Below, piece by piece: positions 35,433 to 48,464 of a DNA stretch of 64,000 nucleotides. Source of the stretch: Blasia pusilla (taxonomy: Eukaryota; Marchantiophyta; Marchantiopsida; Blasiales). Made by a program: the position numbers and the translations under genes. A model generated the notes under the pieces. It worked only from the letters and a program-made list of their open reading frames with translations, was not told where the DNA came from and searched no databases. The stretch covers positions 11,842,001-11,906,000 of the forward strand of contig CM114271.1 of NCBI GenBank assembly GCA_050084515.1. Reading direction: 5' to 3'. How positions within the stretch are numbered: position 1 is the first letter of the stretch; each line of letters opens with the position of its first letter.

Positions 35433-36420
35433 AGAAGAGGGGGGCATGTTATTTAAAAAACAATTGAGATTTTCTTGAGGTCTTCTTACTCTCGCTACAC
35501 AAGCAATTCTACCCCCTTTCAATTAATTAATTACAAAAGGGCTTGATCGAATTCAAGAGCATATCTCCAAGAATTTGCATCAAATCAACTTTTCCAGCAT
35601 TCTCTCTGAGGCATCCTCTAACGCTCATTGAATCGTCTGTGTTCATGTGCGGGTACAAGAGCAGGGGCATAGTTTATTGCAATTCCTCTTCTTCTTCCAT
35701 TTCGTCTTCCTCAAACTATATTCTCAAATGCTTTGCGGTTACGATTTGGACTTCCCGATCCTTCTTTTTTAGGTTTGTCAAATTATGTATGCGAGGATCC
35801 CATTGATGCAAAGGATATCCACATTCTCCGATGTGCACATGGTGGAGAACAAACGGCCACACATGATGTCAGTAGAGATGCGGTAGCATTGGTGGCTCGT
35901 ACTGCTGAGTACACCGTTGGGCAAAAGAAACTCCATGTACTACCTTCAACTACACAAGAAATCTCTTGGCGGAGAGTTGATCTTTTTATGTCTCGAGGTA
36001 GATTCCGAACACTAGGTGATGTGGTGGTTACCGATCCAACACATTCTAACTTGGCGTGTCGAGCCGCACAAACCAAGGTTCGTCAACCAAAGCAACAACA
36101 AGAATCAAGGAGTTAAGTTATGTTGTGAAACATGCGAGCAATGAATTTATTCCTTTTGCAGTGGAAATATTTGGTCATTTACGTGTGTATTTTGATACTT
36201 TCCTAAAAACATGTGTTCACCACTCTCTCGAGAATCATTATCTTGCCCCTTCCCGTAGTCCTTCTCTCTGTAGCCACTACTTATTTTCAGAAATGCGTCT
36301 CAGTGGCCTTACAAGATGCACAAGCTTTGGCATGATACGTCGTGTGGAAGTGATGAGGGTCGCTCACCTGGTCGTCCGTTCACGTTTGACCAACTACTAG
36401 TGTTCTTGTCATATTTGTTT
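35433..36420 (+). pseudogene. Reverse transcriptase retroelement, C-terminal half
   Basis: Frames at 35700-36116 and 36056-36400 encode ALRLRFGLPDPSF, a C-x3-P-I-D then HILRCAHGGEQTATHD motif, RRVDLF and an IPFAVEIFGHL segment. As I recall, this cysteine/histidine-containing module follows the RT in a family of plant retroelement proteins. A frame switch near 36085 and further stops upstream of 35700 break it. It is in the right order and strand to be the continuation of 32613-33600. Confidence 0.65.
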
Positions 36421-37260
36421 CGAATTATCAATTGTATAACTCATTGAGTTGATACTGTACTAGTTAGTTTTCATTTTCTCTTTTTATTCCACTATGTATT
36501 TTTAAACTCGTTTTTCAGCACATTATTAACTTTCTTTATTGTCTTTTAAAATTTGTTACCATAATGAAATGGAATTTTTTTTACTCGTTACCAATCCCCC
36601 GCCACCGTTCCTTCAGCCTTTCCTCCATCTTCGGCCAACCTCAATTGCTTGACAATCGCTGCTCAGAGTCGCATAACGCATGGCGGTATCTGTCCTGGGT
36701 CGATCCTGCACATCCTACCCTAATACACGCCGCGTGTCCGACGACTCCGATCTTTCCACCGGTTGCACCTGGTAATGAGAGCAGATGGTGGATCACGTGT
36801 GTTGTATACGGGAACTACACTGTCAGACAGTCAGAAGATGAATGGAGGAGGCAGCACACAGAAACGCAACCGTGTGTAACTGTTCCGGACAGACGTGCCC
36901 TCATTTCTGGATCTTCCCAAGTTCCCAATCCCCAGGCCGTGAGTTATCTCGCCCCTGTGCATGTGTCGTGACACGAGAGGTTCACAATTTTGCTTTCGGG
37001 TACGTTAGTACGTGGCACCGGAGTGCTTCTCTGTGTCCTGTCCTAGCCGCCGCCAAACTATCGACGGACCAGCCTGCTGCCTGCCTCCTCTATTCGAGTG
37101 GCCAAGCCAAAGCTGCCCAACTGCGTGGTAACTACTGCGGTTTTGCAGTGTCTACTGGGTTAGAGATCAACTTCCTCCTCGCGTACCCCCATGCGCGGAA
37201 TTAGTGTCCGCCATAGCCAGACTCCAACTCGAGCTTGTTCCAGATCCCAGAAGTGGACGG
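36421..37260. other. Intergenic DNA upstream of the 5-phosphatase
   Basis: Composition changes from AT-rich to balanced at about 36580. Frames of 120-139 aa exist on both strands but overlap each other and match nothing recognised. Probably distal promoter or unannotated non-coding sequence. Confidence 0.5.
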
Positions 37261-37330
37261 TCAATAAAGCCCACACGAATTCCATGAGCCCAACTTCCAG
37301 CCCTACACGGGAGTATATATATTGATTGAT
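37261..37330 (+). promoter_or_regulatory. Candidate promoter: site II-like motifs and TATA box
   Basis: TATATATATT lies at about 37314-37323. Two AGCCCA motifs (reverse of the plant site II TGGGCT) lie just upstream at 37268-37273 and 37287-37292. This is a common plant promoter layout. It is 1.7 kb before the predicted start codon at 39065, so it would need a long or spliced leader to serve the 5-phosphatase. Confidence 0.4.
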
Positions 37331-39064
37331 TGAGATGTTCGCCTAGCCTATTGAGAGGCGAGAGACGAAAGGATGAGGAAAACCGGGCGCGAGAAAGGGA
37401 GAAGGGGACGGGCAGGAGGTGGACCAGACAGATTTTTATGGAACGGGGAAGGAGGAGGAGGCGGGCGTAGATGTCATGAGAGCCTGTTATTAGGATATCG
37501 CCAGATCTTGCCGGGTATGAATGGAGAAGCGTTGCCTGCCACTGCGTCCGGGTGATACGAGGGAATAGTTTTATTTTTCTTTTCACAGAGCGTCATTCGT
37601 CAGCTGGACTAGAATAAGAAGAGAAAGGGTGATTGGGGAAAGAGCACTGAGCTCAAACAGGTCCTTCGCCACTGCTTTTACATGGAATCCTCATGCTGTA
37701 ACACGTCAAAGCCTGTGCACTATCCACTCAACTGCCAACGCACCTCCGACTTCGTTTGCTTGGCTTACACCTCTATCTACCTTGCTGGATAATTTTTTGC
37801 GTACCCGATGATGCCTCACGTCCTCTTCCTCATTCTCTTCCTTCTTCTGCGCTGACTGACTGAGTGACTGGTAGTACGAACACTAGACTCCAATCTTTCG
37901 GCTTTGAGCTTGACGATTCCTGCATCCCAAGCAAACGACGAGGTTTTTCGGCTGGCTAAGGCTTCCAAATGTGCGTTCTGATGCTCTCTTCTTCTCCTTT
38001 TCTGCTTTTGCGACCCAAACCTACCGCGTTCCGAGATGGCGTTCTGATGGATTTCTGATGGCGTTCGGGCTTGTCTCTGCCCTGCGTTATGGTGGTTTCC
38101 TCATGCTAGGACGTTCCTGTTTTCGCTAGGAAAGCTGACACAGTTATGCTCTATTTTCTTAGGTTATGGGTCGATCTTTTCTCCTTCTTTCCCACTTCAC
38201 TAGCACTTAGTCTACGGTCGTAGCCAACAACACCGGCAACATCTGAGTGATTGAAACCTCTGCGCAACCTGTTTGATAGTTGAAATTTGGGGCGGAGTTT
38301 CCCTAGCGAATCCTCAGCGAATTGGGCTGTCGGCAATTCTGGTTGCGTTTGCCCAGATCGCGCGAAGGCTTTGAGTTAGTCATGCCTCAATTGCAACAGC
38401 TCTTGTAAGACCTGAATGTGCTCAGTCCTGCTGCGTAAACCTGCGCTTCATCTTCATCCGATGTTGCATTGCGCAGAGTCCCTGCTGCTCTCCTACATGA
38501 GCCCTACGACATCACTCATTCAGGTCAGGCTACACCTCAAGGAAGGAATCGTCACTTCTGCAGTAGAATATGTGGCGCATCACTGGACGAAACGATTACA
38601 TAAAACGGGAAAAGTCGTTGAGCCTCCCTGCAAACTTTCCCCGGTGGATTGCCATGGATATTTTGGCTGGAATATGCGTCGGGTCTGCACCATGCAGCCT
38701 CCGGATGGGCTGGCTACACCATCACAACCCCTCACCAGATCAGAACCAACCCATCAATGTCGGAAGCACACGCATTGTGTCCAGGTCAACGCATTAGAAA
38801 ATGCAACCGTCTCAAAGCTCTCGTGAAAAAGACTCGACACAACTCCTCGCTTAACCTTGAACCTTGTCCCAGACAGGTTGAGCCGTCCACATGTCCGACT
38901 TTCCAGATTTTCTCGCCAGGTGCTTCTGTCCCTGCCAGTGATGACGGTGCCTGCGTCAATCTGCAGGCGTCTTCGTGAATGATAGAAACCGCTTGTTATC
39001 GTTTGCGAGGTTCTAACCAGCTGTCTCTCATCGCAGTTAATGAGCTGATAATGCGACGGTGAGG
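37331..39064 (+). other. Presumed 5' leader and leader intron region of the 5-phosphatase
   Basis: No coding sequence of a known family was found. Pyrimidine-rich blocks (for example around 37820-37850 and 37980-38010) suit a leader. Exon limits cannot be fixed from sequence alone. Overlapping frames on both strands (38416-38826, 38649-38978) are not recognised. Confidence 0.35.
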
Positions 39065-42000
39065 ATGCACCCTGGGCGGACAGAGGTAAACTTTAATTGT
39101 TATTTCGTGGAGCTTTCATAGTGGTAGTTTATTTCTTCTTCGTGTGGTTGTGGATGGCCATGATTTTGAATCGCCTGCTTCGATGAATGGAATGGAGTCA
39201 TTGCATGATTTTGCTGTTGTTGTGAAGAATCACGGAAGGGTTAAAAGGTTAAGGGGTGGTTGTGAAGTGGTCATGCACTATGGGCTGGTGAAGTGCATGA
39301 GCTTCAATATAGGGTCAGGAGGCAGTGTTGGGCAAAAAAATTGAGATCATATCAAAGGGTACATCAATACAACAGGTTTTTCGAGCTGGTAAACCCCCGA
39401 GACAACCGGCTGTTTATATTTTTCGGTTCTCTGAGGCGTGCCCCTCAGGTTAGTTGAGAGGAGAGCTAACTTCAACCGGCCGATAACCAAAGCATAATCG
39501 ACCAAAGATTGGAAGCAAAACCCAACGTTCTAGTCTATTCCCGAAGAATATTGCCAAGTCCTTTCCCACGAGACGGAGGATCACTGAGGTCATGTTCTTT
39601 TTGCTTGCCCAAGAGGGATAGTATAGGAATGAGGTTTCTGAAAGGGTGTCGGTGCACACCGGTCCTCACATTACTTGACGACGAGATTTTAAAACGGTCT
39701 GTCCAATTTGTTTTTGTCAGTTGGTGTAACTTTCCAATTTCCAAGTGCCGATCATGAATTTATTCAAACTTAAAGGGTACAACTCTCTGCATACTGGACA
39801 GTCACAGCATACATCCTCTTCAGACGACCTGTGGGTTGATTGCGGAAGTGTATTCGGCTGTCGATGCCTGCAGTTGTTCTGGCCTCGCCAGTTGGTGAGG
39901 AAGTGGCTCCAGTTCAAACCTACTGGAGATGACTTCAATTCCGATCGAATCGAACATGATGCTACCGTTCCATACGAGACAGGTGCGGCTGTTGAGTTTT
40001 GTGATGGATGGATTCTCCCTTCATTCGTACGATCGAAACCCGTGTCTCCTTTGATTGATGTAGATCTTCAGTTCAACATACTATGGGGTAGATTTTTCTT
40101 GTTGCCCTTTTTGCCTGTAGCCGTATTAGCTTCCCACTGTGTATGTGCGTAGCTGTCTGTTTGAAGGCAATCACTTCTACAAGCTGTCGAAACTGAGCAT
40201 GATTCATACCCGCAGAGGAGGAGGCTGAGGATGAAAAGGAGGGTCGTGGCTCCTTTTCAGAGACGCTACCTGAGCTCACAACAATAGGTAAGACGTAGAG
40301 ATTGGCTCTGGGAACCAGCTAGCGGTTGTTCTACGGTTACAATCTATACGGGGAGGTATTGGATCAATCATCTGCGGATATCTAGAGTTCTCTCGAGGTG
40401 ATGTCATTGAACAAATCTCGAGGTTCTGTAAATTAAAGGCTAAACCACGTCGAGATTTACCTGTTTTGTTTCAAAGTGGTCCACACCACTGCTTGAGTCT
40501 TGTCATCAAATGAAGATTGAGGGTGCGCTAAGTCTAGTGTTAGCGCTCATCTATTTCAATTTTGTGGCAAGTTTCTGGACAGATATGAGGTGTGATACGT
40601 CATTTGTGAAATTTCTTCTTATTGATGTCTTGAGTGATTGAAAATCTGGTCAACTGTGCGCTAAAGTCTCCTTGATTGATCGATAATCTAGTTTAACTAT
40701 GCGCGAAAGTCTTACTGTTGCTCGTTTACATCATACCAGAGGAGCCCCAACCACTGAGTAGGCCTCCACGGCCACTCATCCGAGGTCAATCAGAGACATT
40801 GCGGAAACAATATGTGGATACCAAAGATTACCGGTATGTCCGAGCTCTTGCCACAGAGCTGCTGTAGTCCATGTCCCACTCAAGATTCCACAACTCAAGA
40901 TTCTTCTTTCTGCTGCTTCTAACTTGGGGAACTGACATATCTGGATCAGTATTGCGGTAGGAACATGGAATGTCGCTGGTAAGCTGCCTCCTGAAACATT
41001 GGAACTGGACGAGTGGCTCGACAGCTGTCAGGAAGCTGATATTTATGTTCTTGGGTGGGTGTGAACGAACCCTGCACCTTTTCTTGAATCGCCGAGCCAC
41101 CTCTTAAGACCAGTCTCCTGGTGGCGACTAAGCTGCGAAAAGATAGAGATGTCGTTTGAAGCAAGTTGAACATAATAAATAGGAATCTTTCTGCACTTAT
41201 GTCGATTGTTTGCAGTGGAAAATAATCTGTGTTTATCTTGCGCTGCAATTGGCTGCAGCTTCCAGGAAATTGTCCCTTTGAATGCGGGAAATGTGCTGTG
41301 CGTCGAGGATGATGGACCAGCTGCTAAGTGGGAGAATCTGATACGAGAAGCTCTCAATGAAAGGTGCCAATCTTACAGGGGAATGAGCCAGAGTGCTCCC
41401 CACTCACCTTGGAAGGACCTGACAATGGCGGATGTTCCTGAAATCGTTATCGACGAAATTATTGAAGGAGTTGCCAGCGAAGACAAAATTTGTTCAATGA
41501 TGGAAGGCGACCTACCAGAAGTTCGTAACATCAAGCAAACACGAGTGGGCGCAAGCTCTAAACATAAGGCAAAGAAGCAGTACCGAATTATGCCCGATGT
41601 GAGATTAACCCCCGAAGCAAGACTGTCATTAGATTCTAAAGCAACCCCACGAGGGCTTTCAGTTGACCGGAATTTTGCATCGGAACGGAGAAAATCGTCA
41701 TCAGATCAAAACTTCACACAAGACGCGATAATTCCCACTGACTGCAACAATTTTTATGACTGGTCGCGGAACGGAGCTGGACTTGCAGAGAGTTTTCATT
41801 CCTTCGCTGACCAAGAGGAATCTCTCCAAACTCCCCTTTTCCCTCCAGACTCTCAAAGTGGATTCACTGACGAATCCAGTCACAGCAAGGCACGCTACTC
41901 AAGGGTTGCCAGTAAGCAGATGGTCGGGATATTCATCACAGTTTGGGTTCGAACAGAGCTTCGGCGTCATGTACACAACGTAAAAGTGTCTTGCGTGGGT

Positions 42001-43701
42001 TGTGGCCTTATGGGGTATTTAGGCAACAAGGTCCGTTTTAGTCCTAACCCCCCCTATGCAGCCTAAAGTGTTGGAAAGCTCAAAGATTTCCAACACTTGA
42101 GTTTTAAGTCCTCTATTCAGCCTGGTCTGGTAGACAGTAAGAACGTGTGCGAAGTTTAAATTTGCTCGGTGACTAATACAATCTGTGTGAGTGTATAGGG
42201 ATCAGTTTCAGTCAGCATGAGTCTTCACCAGACGTCTTTTTGTTTCGTTTGTTCCCACTTAACTTCTGGGCACAAAGAGGGCGACGAACTTCGTCGCAAC
42301 TCCGATGTTGCCGAAATCCTGCGCCGGACCCAGTTTCCTCGTTCTTCAAAGTTACTACAGCTACCGGAGAACATCATGTCACATGAGTATGCTTCTCACC
42401 ATCTGTTAAAGCTATTAGTAGTTGACGATGTACGATTGGGTGCTACTTGCTCATGGATAGTCTGGTGCGAATATTTTGCACTGCTTAGAAATATTTGTCT
42501 CCATCGCTCATGACCTTAACCGTCAAATAATTTCAATCTTCCTAGAAATTGAGCAGTATGTCTCGAATATTCCAGTTGACCACCGTTGTGACAAATTAGT
42601 TGCAGGATTTGGCTTGGGGACTTGAATTATCGCCTTGCCATGCCTGATCATGAAGCGAGAACCTTGATTGCCAGGGAGGATTGGGAGTTACTTTTAGAAA
42701 AGGATCAGGTACGTGAGAATAACTCACCAACCTTTACATCTGCACATCTACAGAAACCGCCCCGTCATCCTCGACACTTGAAATTTGCCAGAAATTTCTT
42801 TCCATTGCTGGTTTCTTCCATCTACGTGCAGTATCGGAGCTTCTTCTCTCAAATACAGTAGACTGGCAGATTTGCCAGCAACTAGGATGAAAGCGTTCTA
42901 AGGCGTTAAATGTTGAAACCTACAGTTAAGAGTTGGCAAGTGAGAACTAGGGTTCCTTGGAGCCCATAAAATGAATGGATACTGATTACTGTCCCCAGCT
43001 GATGTGGGCTCCAGTTAAAGCTTGAGCAAAATGGAAGGCGTGTGTTTGATGGCTGGGAAGAGGGTCGTATTGATTTTCCGCCCACGTACAAGTATTGCTT
43101 CAACTCGGATCAATATTCTGGCCAAAATCTCAAGGCAGGAGAAAAGAGACGAACTCCAGCCTGGTAAGGATATAGTGGATAGATCTGAATAATTATCCTG
43201 AAGAGTCAAATCTGCAATTGGGATATTTCTATACATAATATTAGTCCGCGAAATATCAACGTGGGGAGGAATCGTTGTGCACTAAAGCCAGAAAGTCTGC
43301 ACTCCCATCGAAGATCCAGTTCCGGTTTGGTAGTGACATCAGAAAGTTCTTTGAAATCGTTTTCGGACATTCGTCGTTCGTCATTTGAATGCAGGTGTGA
43401 TCGGATCTTGTGGCTGGGGAGGAACTTAAGAGTGACTTCATATGTGCGCACAGAGTCGAGACTGTCAGACCATCGACCAGTAAGTGCTGTATTTACAGCC
43501 GAAGTAGAGCGACTCAGTCGGCACAAGTTAAAGAGGGCTGTAACATTCGCCAAGCCGATTCACAAAATGCAACCCGAAGATATATCTCCACACCTTTCAT
43601 CATTGCGAGGGTTGCACAAGGTTCCCCTCGACGAGGTAAATTCACTTCGACAATTTTTTTTGGAAGAAACGCCTACATCATACCTGGATTTGAATCCCTG
43701 A
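39065..43701 (+). CDS. Type I inositol polyphosphate 5-phosphatase, ten predicted exons
   Basis: The product would remove the 5-phosphate from inositol phosphates or phosphoinositides. Predicted exons: 39065-39085, 39874-40087, 40216-40287, 40740-40833, 40950-41054, 41259-42030, 42199-42386, 42606-42708, 43015-43163, 43395-43701. All have GT...AG borders and compatible phases, giving 674 residues. Landmarks: an N-terminal [10 protein letters not shown] typical of plant members; [11 protein letters not shown] at 138-148; [12 protein letters not shown] from 170; [10 protein letters not shown] at about 391; WLGDLNYR (catalytic WxGDxNYR) at 491-498; FPPTYKY at 544-550; PAWCDRIL (second catalytic motif) ending at 578; SDHRPV at 597-602. 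The long insert at about 185-390 and the lack of WD40 repeats indicate type I. No stop or frameshift was seen. The tiny 21-nt first exon and the donor at 40088 are the least certain parts. It is the only intact host gene in the window. Confidence 0.9.
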
Positions 43702-46079
43702 AGCATTCTTTATCCTAGGTGAGGATCTACTGCACTGAAAGACCCGATACTGATGGTGCCTTTTCCATGCTATCATTTGCAGACGAGATATCCAAATCCA
43801 GGAAATGTACAAACACTGCCGTTGCCATCGTCTGCAAAGTTGACGGTTTCTCAATCCTTCAAACTTCGAAAGGAACGGTCAATGCCGGGTGGGTGCATGA
43901 AAGTTGAAGACATGGAGGTGAGAAGAGTTTCACACCACAGAGCGGTGTTCGACACTTAATCTCCGTTGTCTTGCCAATTTGATGAAATAATTCTTGCTCG
44001 TCCTCGACCGCCCAAAATTGCCCTCCTGTCCTGCGATTACTTACCCACCAACTCAAAGTAGGACTCGAGCACCCATATCTGATCGGGAGATTGTGGATGT
44101 GAACAGAATATGTCTAATCAAAGACTCGCGCATCCCAACTTCTTGTCAGCGTTCTGAATTTTTGACCGGTGCTACAAGAGCCTTCCTCATGGGGTTCTAT
44201 TGAACTAACGTTCCCTCGCAGCCACTAAATGTCCGGGGAATCCGTCCCTAGGTACCATCAATTCTCTGGAGCCATCAACTGACCTAGGCATTAGAAGATT
44301 CAGAGCATTCACTCAGCTAAGGTTAACGTTGGCTCTTCAATTTTCTATTCACAAAGTGCCGAAAACAATTCGATACAGTTTACCGACTTACTAGAGATGG
44401 GAATGAATGTCGGGTCTCGTAGATGACATCTGGTGCTACTACACCTCGACAGCTGGCTTTCCCAGCAATTTGTATTTGCTTATACCCACTCATATGCAGG
44501 CGTAAATACTCGTAGTGAACAGATGGTCCGGGATGGAGGCCACGATGGAGAAATCCGTCGGGTGGTGGAATGAAGGGGAAGTCTCATAAATGTTGGAGTC
44601 GACCCTAATCGATAAGCAGTTGATTGCTCTTCCAGTCGGTTCCGGAGGTACGTTCTCTGCTTCTTTCCCAGATGAGTTTACAATTGAGAATCATCAAAGT
44701 TCGCCAATACCGTTTCTCCTTTCCTCCTCGTTCAGCATCCTGTTGGAGTGATTGGTTGTCGGATGCTGAACGACAGCTGATCACTCAAACACTCTGAATA
44801 CTGACGCTGAAGTTGAATACATGTCTCTGCGATAATTCAGTTGACATGGCCAGTCATCTTCTTGGCAGGGAGGGAGTTTAAACAGGGAGACTCATCATCA
44901 CTTCGTCTGATTGCTCGTCGGAGGAAGTTGCGGTTCTCAAAAGCTGGTACCTCGTCGCTTCGGATTATTAAAACGCAAACATTGTGTCGGAAAATCCCTG
45001 TGTCTCACACGCACTCGTCAGCCGCCATCAGACTCCCTACAATGCTTTGTATGTCAACGTCGAGTGTGGTGAATTTCTCGGTTGGTTCCATGGGTCCAGC
45101 CACTCCTGCACCGATTTTGAGCATAAATCATCGCAGTGGGATATAATCGGACTTTGTCACCTTCGCATGTCCAAGGCATCCAACATCCACTGAATCAAGC
45201 CCCGTTAAGGAAAGGACTAGGTACATGCTCCGATATTCATTTTGGAGATTGACTCCAATACGCGAACCATTCTGACGGCCCTTATACTGGCAGGAGGGCC
45301 ACAACTTAAACGCGAGTACTTAGGAATTCTCCAAGTGGCTAAAGTCATGCTTCACGATTTGAGCATGTGTCGAAAACTAGCACCTCAGCATGTTTTCATA
45401 GTAGTCCCTTGTTAGATTTGTATATATGGTAAAGTTGATCTACGAAGTGATCACAATCGTATGTCACATTTAAGAAGCTACAGCGAATGCCTAGCGGAAA
45501 TTTTATAAATTTCACCAAAATGGTTTTAACGAGCAAATTGGTTAATACTTTAAGAAAATTTGTAAAGTGAAAAATCCTTGTCTTCCAAATAAAATCTTTA
45601 TCATGAAATTGTCTAAATCTCACTTATGTTCAATTCAAAATTCAAATTATGGAAAAAAACTAGGTCTGTGAAAGATGATTTGAATTTTTTTGTTTGAAGT
45701 GAGGGTGGAAGTTACACGTCTATGTAAGGTTTTGGATTTAGTATATCAGGCATACAGTAACCAGTTGTGCAAAAATGTGATTTTACTTTTTAAATATTTT
45801 TAGGAAATGTGAAATTTCAATTGTATATAAATACTTTAAATACTTTTTCCCACCTCCTAATAATTTACTCCATTCCCGAACCTTCTCACCATTCTATTTT
45901 GTTGAAAAAGTAGTAACGTGAGCCTCCCTTAAAGAACCCCACTCTACAATAATTGTTGAAGAAACTCCCCTCCCCCAATTGAAACTACACCTACCTCTTC
46001 TATAAAGATTGAAGCCTCTTTCTTAAAACTAACATTCACTCTTCATTAATTATATCAATCCCCTCTCCCCAAGTTTGTT
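43702..46079. other. Downstream intergenic region
   Basis: Contains the presumed 3' UTR of the 5-phosphatase but no certain polyadenylation signal. An 11-bp inverted repeat GTTCAGCATCC / GGATGCTGAAC occurs at 44731-44741 and 44762-44772. From about 45400 the DNA is AT-rich. No gene was recognised; frames such as 44841-45146 look like chance. Confidence 0.5.
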
Positions 46080-46720
46080 TAGGGAATTTGTTTTCCCTCC
46101 CGTCACATCTTAGTTGACCCACTTGTAAAGTTTTTGCCGTGGGGATGGCATACAGGCTTGACTCAGTCAACTGGTATCAGTGTGCTCATAGGTTACCATT
46201 GGAGAGGCTATTTTTTGGGGGAAGACTTTTTGGTTCTTCCCAATGCTATAAGAGAGGGAGATATGGCTTTCCCAAACCATCTTTCTCATGTTGGGCCTTA
46301 GGAGCACCTTTGTTGCTTTGTATATAGTAGGAATTAGGGTACAGGCGTACGGATTCCCTCATAACGGAGGGTGAATGTAGTTCGATATACTGATGTAGAT
46401 TTGAAAGTGGAGTTGGCCGTGTGAGTTATTTTTACTCTGATTTTACTTGAGAAAGATGTGAAGGGGAAGAGGGGAATTCGTTGTATGCATGTAGGCAAGC
46501 GAGTTGCCTTGATGGGGAGCCCCTGGAGACGATGTTTGGCGTATGTGTTGTCTTTTTTCCGTTCGGAAGACTGTAAGCAGACACGCTGCTCTTTTTTTAT
46601 TGATTTTCGTTGGTAGTATGCTAGGGTAGAGCAGTAGTAGAGTCACAAAGAGGAACGTTTGGGTGTAGCGTGTATATAACAACATCAAGGTAGTGGCTTG
46701 TATCGAGAGAGAAGAGAAAG
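46080..46720 (+). mobile_element. Degenerate LTR relic related to the methyltransferase-bearing gypsy
   Basis: Several blocks align with 55980-56540 in the same order. They include the GAGAGGCTATTTTT / GGGAGGGCTATTTTT block, TATAAGAGAGG.AGAT, CCATCTTTCTCATGTTGGGCC, GTACGGATTCCCT / GTCCGGATTCCTT, GGAATTCGTTGT, GTAGGCAAGCGAGTTGCCTT and GGGAGCCCCTGGAGACG. No gag or pol follows, so it is a solo or truncated LTR. The TATAAGAG box is the probable LTR promoter. Confidence 0.8.
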
Positions 46721-48170
46721 AGCTTTAGAGCTTGCAACCATTGGGGGGGCTGCCAAGTAAAAGCGGCTAAAGTAGGTCGTAGCAGTTTAGATTAGGTTGT
46801 GAAGGCTCTTGGGTCAAATAGCCACTTAGGTCGTGCAAGTAAAGAGTGGAGACCATCTTAGGGAAAGAATGGGGCTAGAGAGAGTAGTAGGCGTGCAACA
46901 AGCGTTGAGCCGATATAAGGCAGTAAGAGCCTTAACTAGAGTGGGTAGTATCCGAAGTTGGGGAAATGCGTGTCAAACCAGGCGAGCTTCGCGAGTTGAG
47001 GACTGGACCCATAGAAATATGTACATCAAGAAGTAAGTGGAGGTAGGGAGGCACAGAAGGCCCAAGGAGGAGCGTTGAAGGGGCGGAAGGGTTGCCAAGC
47101 ATAGCCGCGGCAGGGTAGAGCGCGCCTAACAGGGTCATGAGGGAGCCATTGCGGGTCTAGTAAGGTAAAGTTACATGCAAGAGGGGAGGGAAAAATTAAT
47201 GTGGAGCAAGATGGGCGTACAGGAGGTGATGCCCGAGTGAGAAGGAATCGGGCTCCATAGGGAGTTTTGTGGGCTCTATATCATCCATTGAGCTTCACAT
47301 AGCTAGGTATAAACGAGCATAGGGAGGTAGGGTGTGCAAGCTTGTGTGGAGACGGAGTGAAGGTGGGGGTGCGTTTAACCAGGGTTGAGCGGCCTCGCGT
47401 AAAAAACTAGAGCCCTGGCATTAACTACGCCAAGTAACCCTCCCTGTGCAAACAGGTTAGGGGGTTCCACTCGGGATACTGCCACAGTGATTCAGGATGC
47501 ACCGATGCTGTAATATGAGTTTTGGGGAGCACTAGATATCCTGTCCACCGCATACGCAGTGTCTTCCATCAATCACAATGAGGCATGGACATGATGTCAT
47601 GTCATGGCCCTGCATGCAATGCCGTCAATAGGAATTCCCCATGATGGAATCATGGAATATGATGCTATAACCTTATAGGGGGCTGGTATTTTGGCGGGAG
47701 AGAAGAAGAAAGGAGAGTCTCTCTTCCAAAAAAAGGGCCAAATCCTTAACCTCTCTTCAAAACTTTCTTCAATTTTTGAGGTTTCTCCCCTACTTTAAAT
47801 GCAAGAAATTTTTAAAAGTGAGTAAGAAGTGCACCACTTTGGGGGAAAAACAAACCATATTTTTTCAGACCAAGATGTGAAGATGGAAATGTAACGTCAA
47901 CAATCAATCATGAAAGTGAATGAGAGTTCATCATCTCTCTCTAGAGAGACCAACCCCCCATCATCAATGAATTTATAGGTGGAATTCCGATATTGTAGGG
48001 CAAAACAGGGAAGATGAAATATGACAGAGCAGACAAAGTAAAGGTGATTTGTGGCAACATATTGGCGGAAATAAGCAGAGGTCGCCAACTCATGTGAGAA
48101 GAGGTCTTTGATATGTCAACAAGTAGTCATGAACTTAAAGGAGCTCAGGTGCACTTGGTCGTGGAGGCGA
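46721..48170. other. Unassigned stretch
   Basis: G-rich sequence at 46740-47400 may be the remaining 3' part or leader of the gypsy LTR relic. Homology with 56540-57200 could not be followed. The rest is the presumed 3' flank of the minus-strand methyltransferase gene. No gene was recognised. Confidence 0.45.
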
Positions 48171-48450
48171 CTAGTAAACTCCCAACTGCTTTCTCGTAAT
48201 CTGCCTTTGCTTCCTAGCAGAGTGCAAATAGTTGCTTCCTCTTCCCCTCCAATAGAAGAATGTTTCTTCCACTCTGGCATATCGCTCTGAACTCGCCCCA
48301 GAAAGTCTCACCAGATCTAGGATCAAGTCTCCGATTCTTGAGCAGAGCTTCACGAGGGTCTTTCTCAATGTCGGGGACTTTTCCCTCCCTCCAAGCACAG
48401 ATTCATGAAAAGTCTTGGGGAAAATTGTAGAGACGTATTCTGATATGAGT
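48171..48450 (-). pseudogene. Methyltransferase C-terminal exon (motifs X and I)
   Basis: The frame encodes LRKTLVKLCSRIGDLILDL, then SGAS, then an ARVEETFFYW segment. In amino-methyltransferases of the beta order, the SAM-binding motif sits at the C-terminal end in the form GD-hydrophobic-LD...GSG followed by an acidic residue; here GDLILDL and SGAS fit that place. The normal FxGSG core is altered. An acceptor-like CAG precedes it at about 48455, at the edge of the palindrome-filled intron. Confidence 0.5.
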
Positions 48451-48464
48451 TGGTGACCTCTACT

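Noticed and set aside
36564-37586. Several 119-139 aa frames upstream of the 5-phosphatase
   Set aside because: They lie on both strands, overlap and lack recognisable motifs; the TATA-like promoter sits among them.
39745-40152. Stand-alone 135-aa gene
   Set aside because: Its middle part is exon 2 of the 5-phosphatase ([10 protein letters not shown]); the flanks are intron sequence read in frame.
46170-46185. TGGTATCAGTGTGC as a primer-binding site for initiator tRNA-Met
   Set aside because: It resembles TGGTATCAGAGC but lies before the TATA-like promoter box inside an LTR relic, not after an LTR end.
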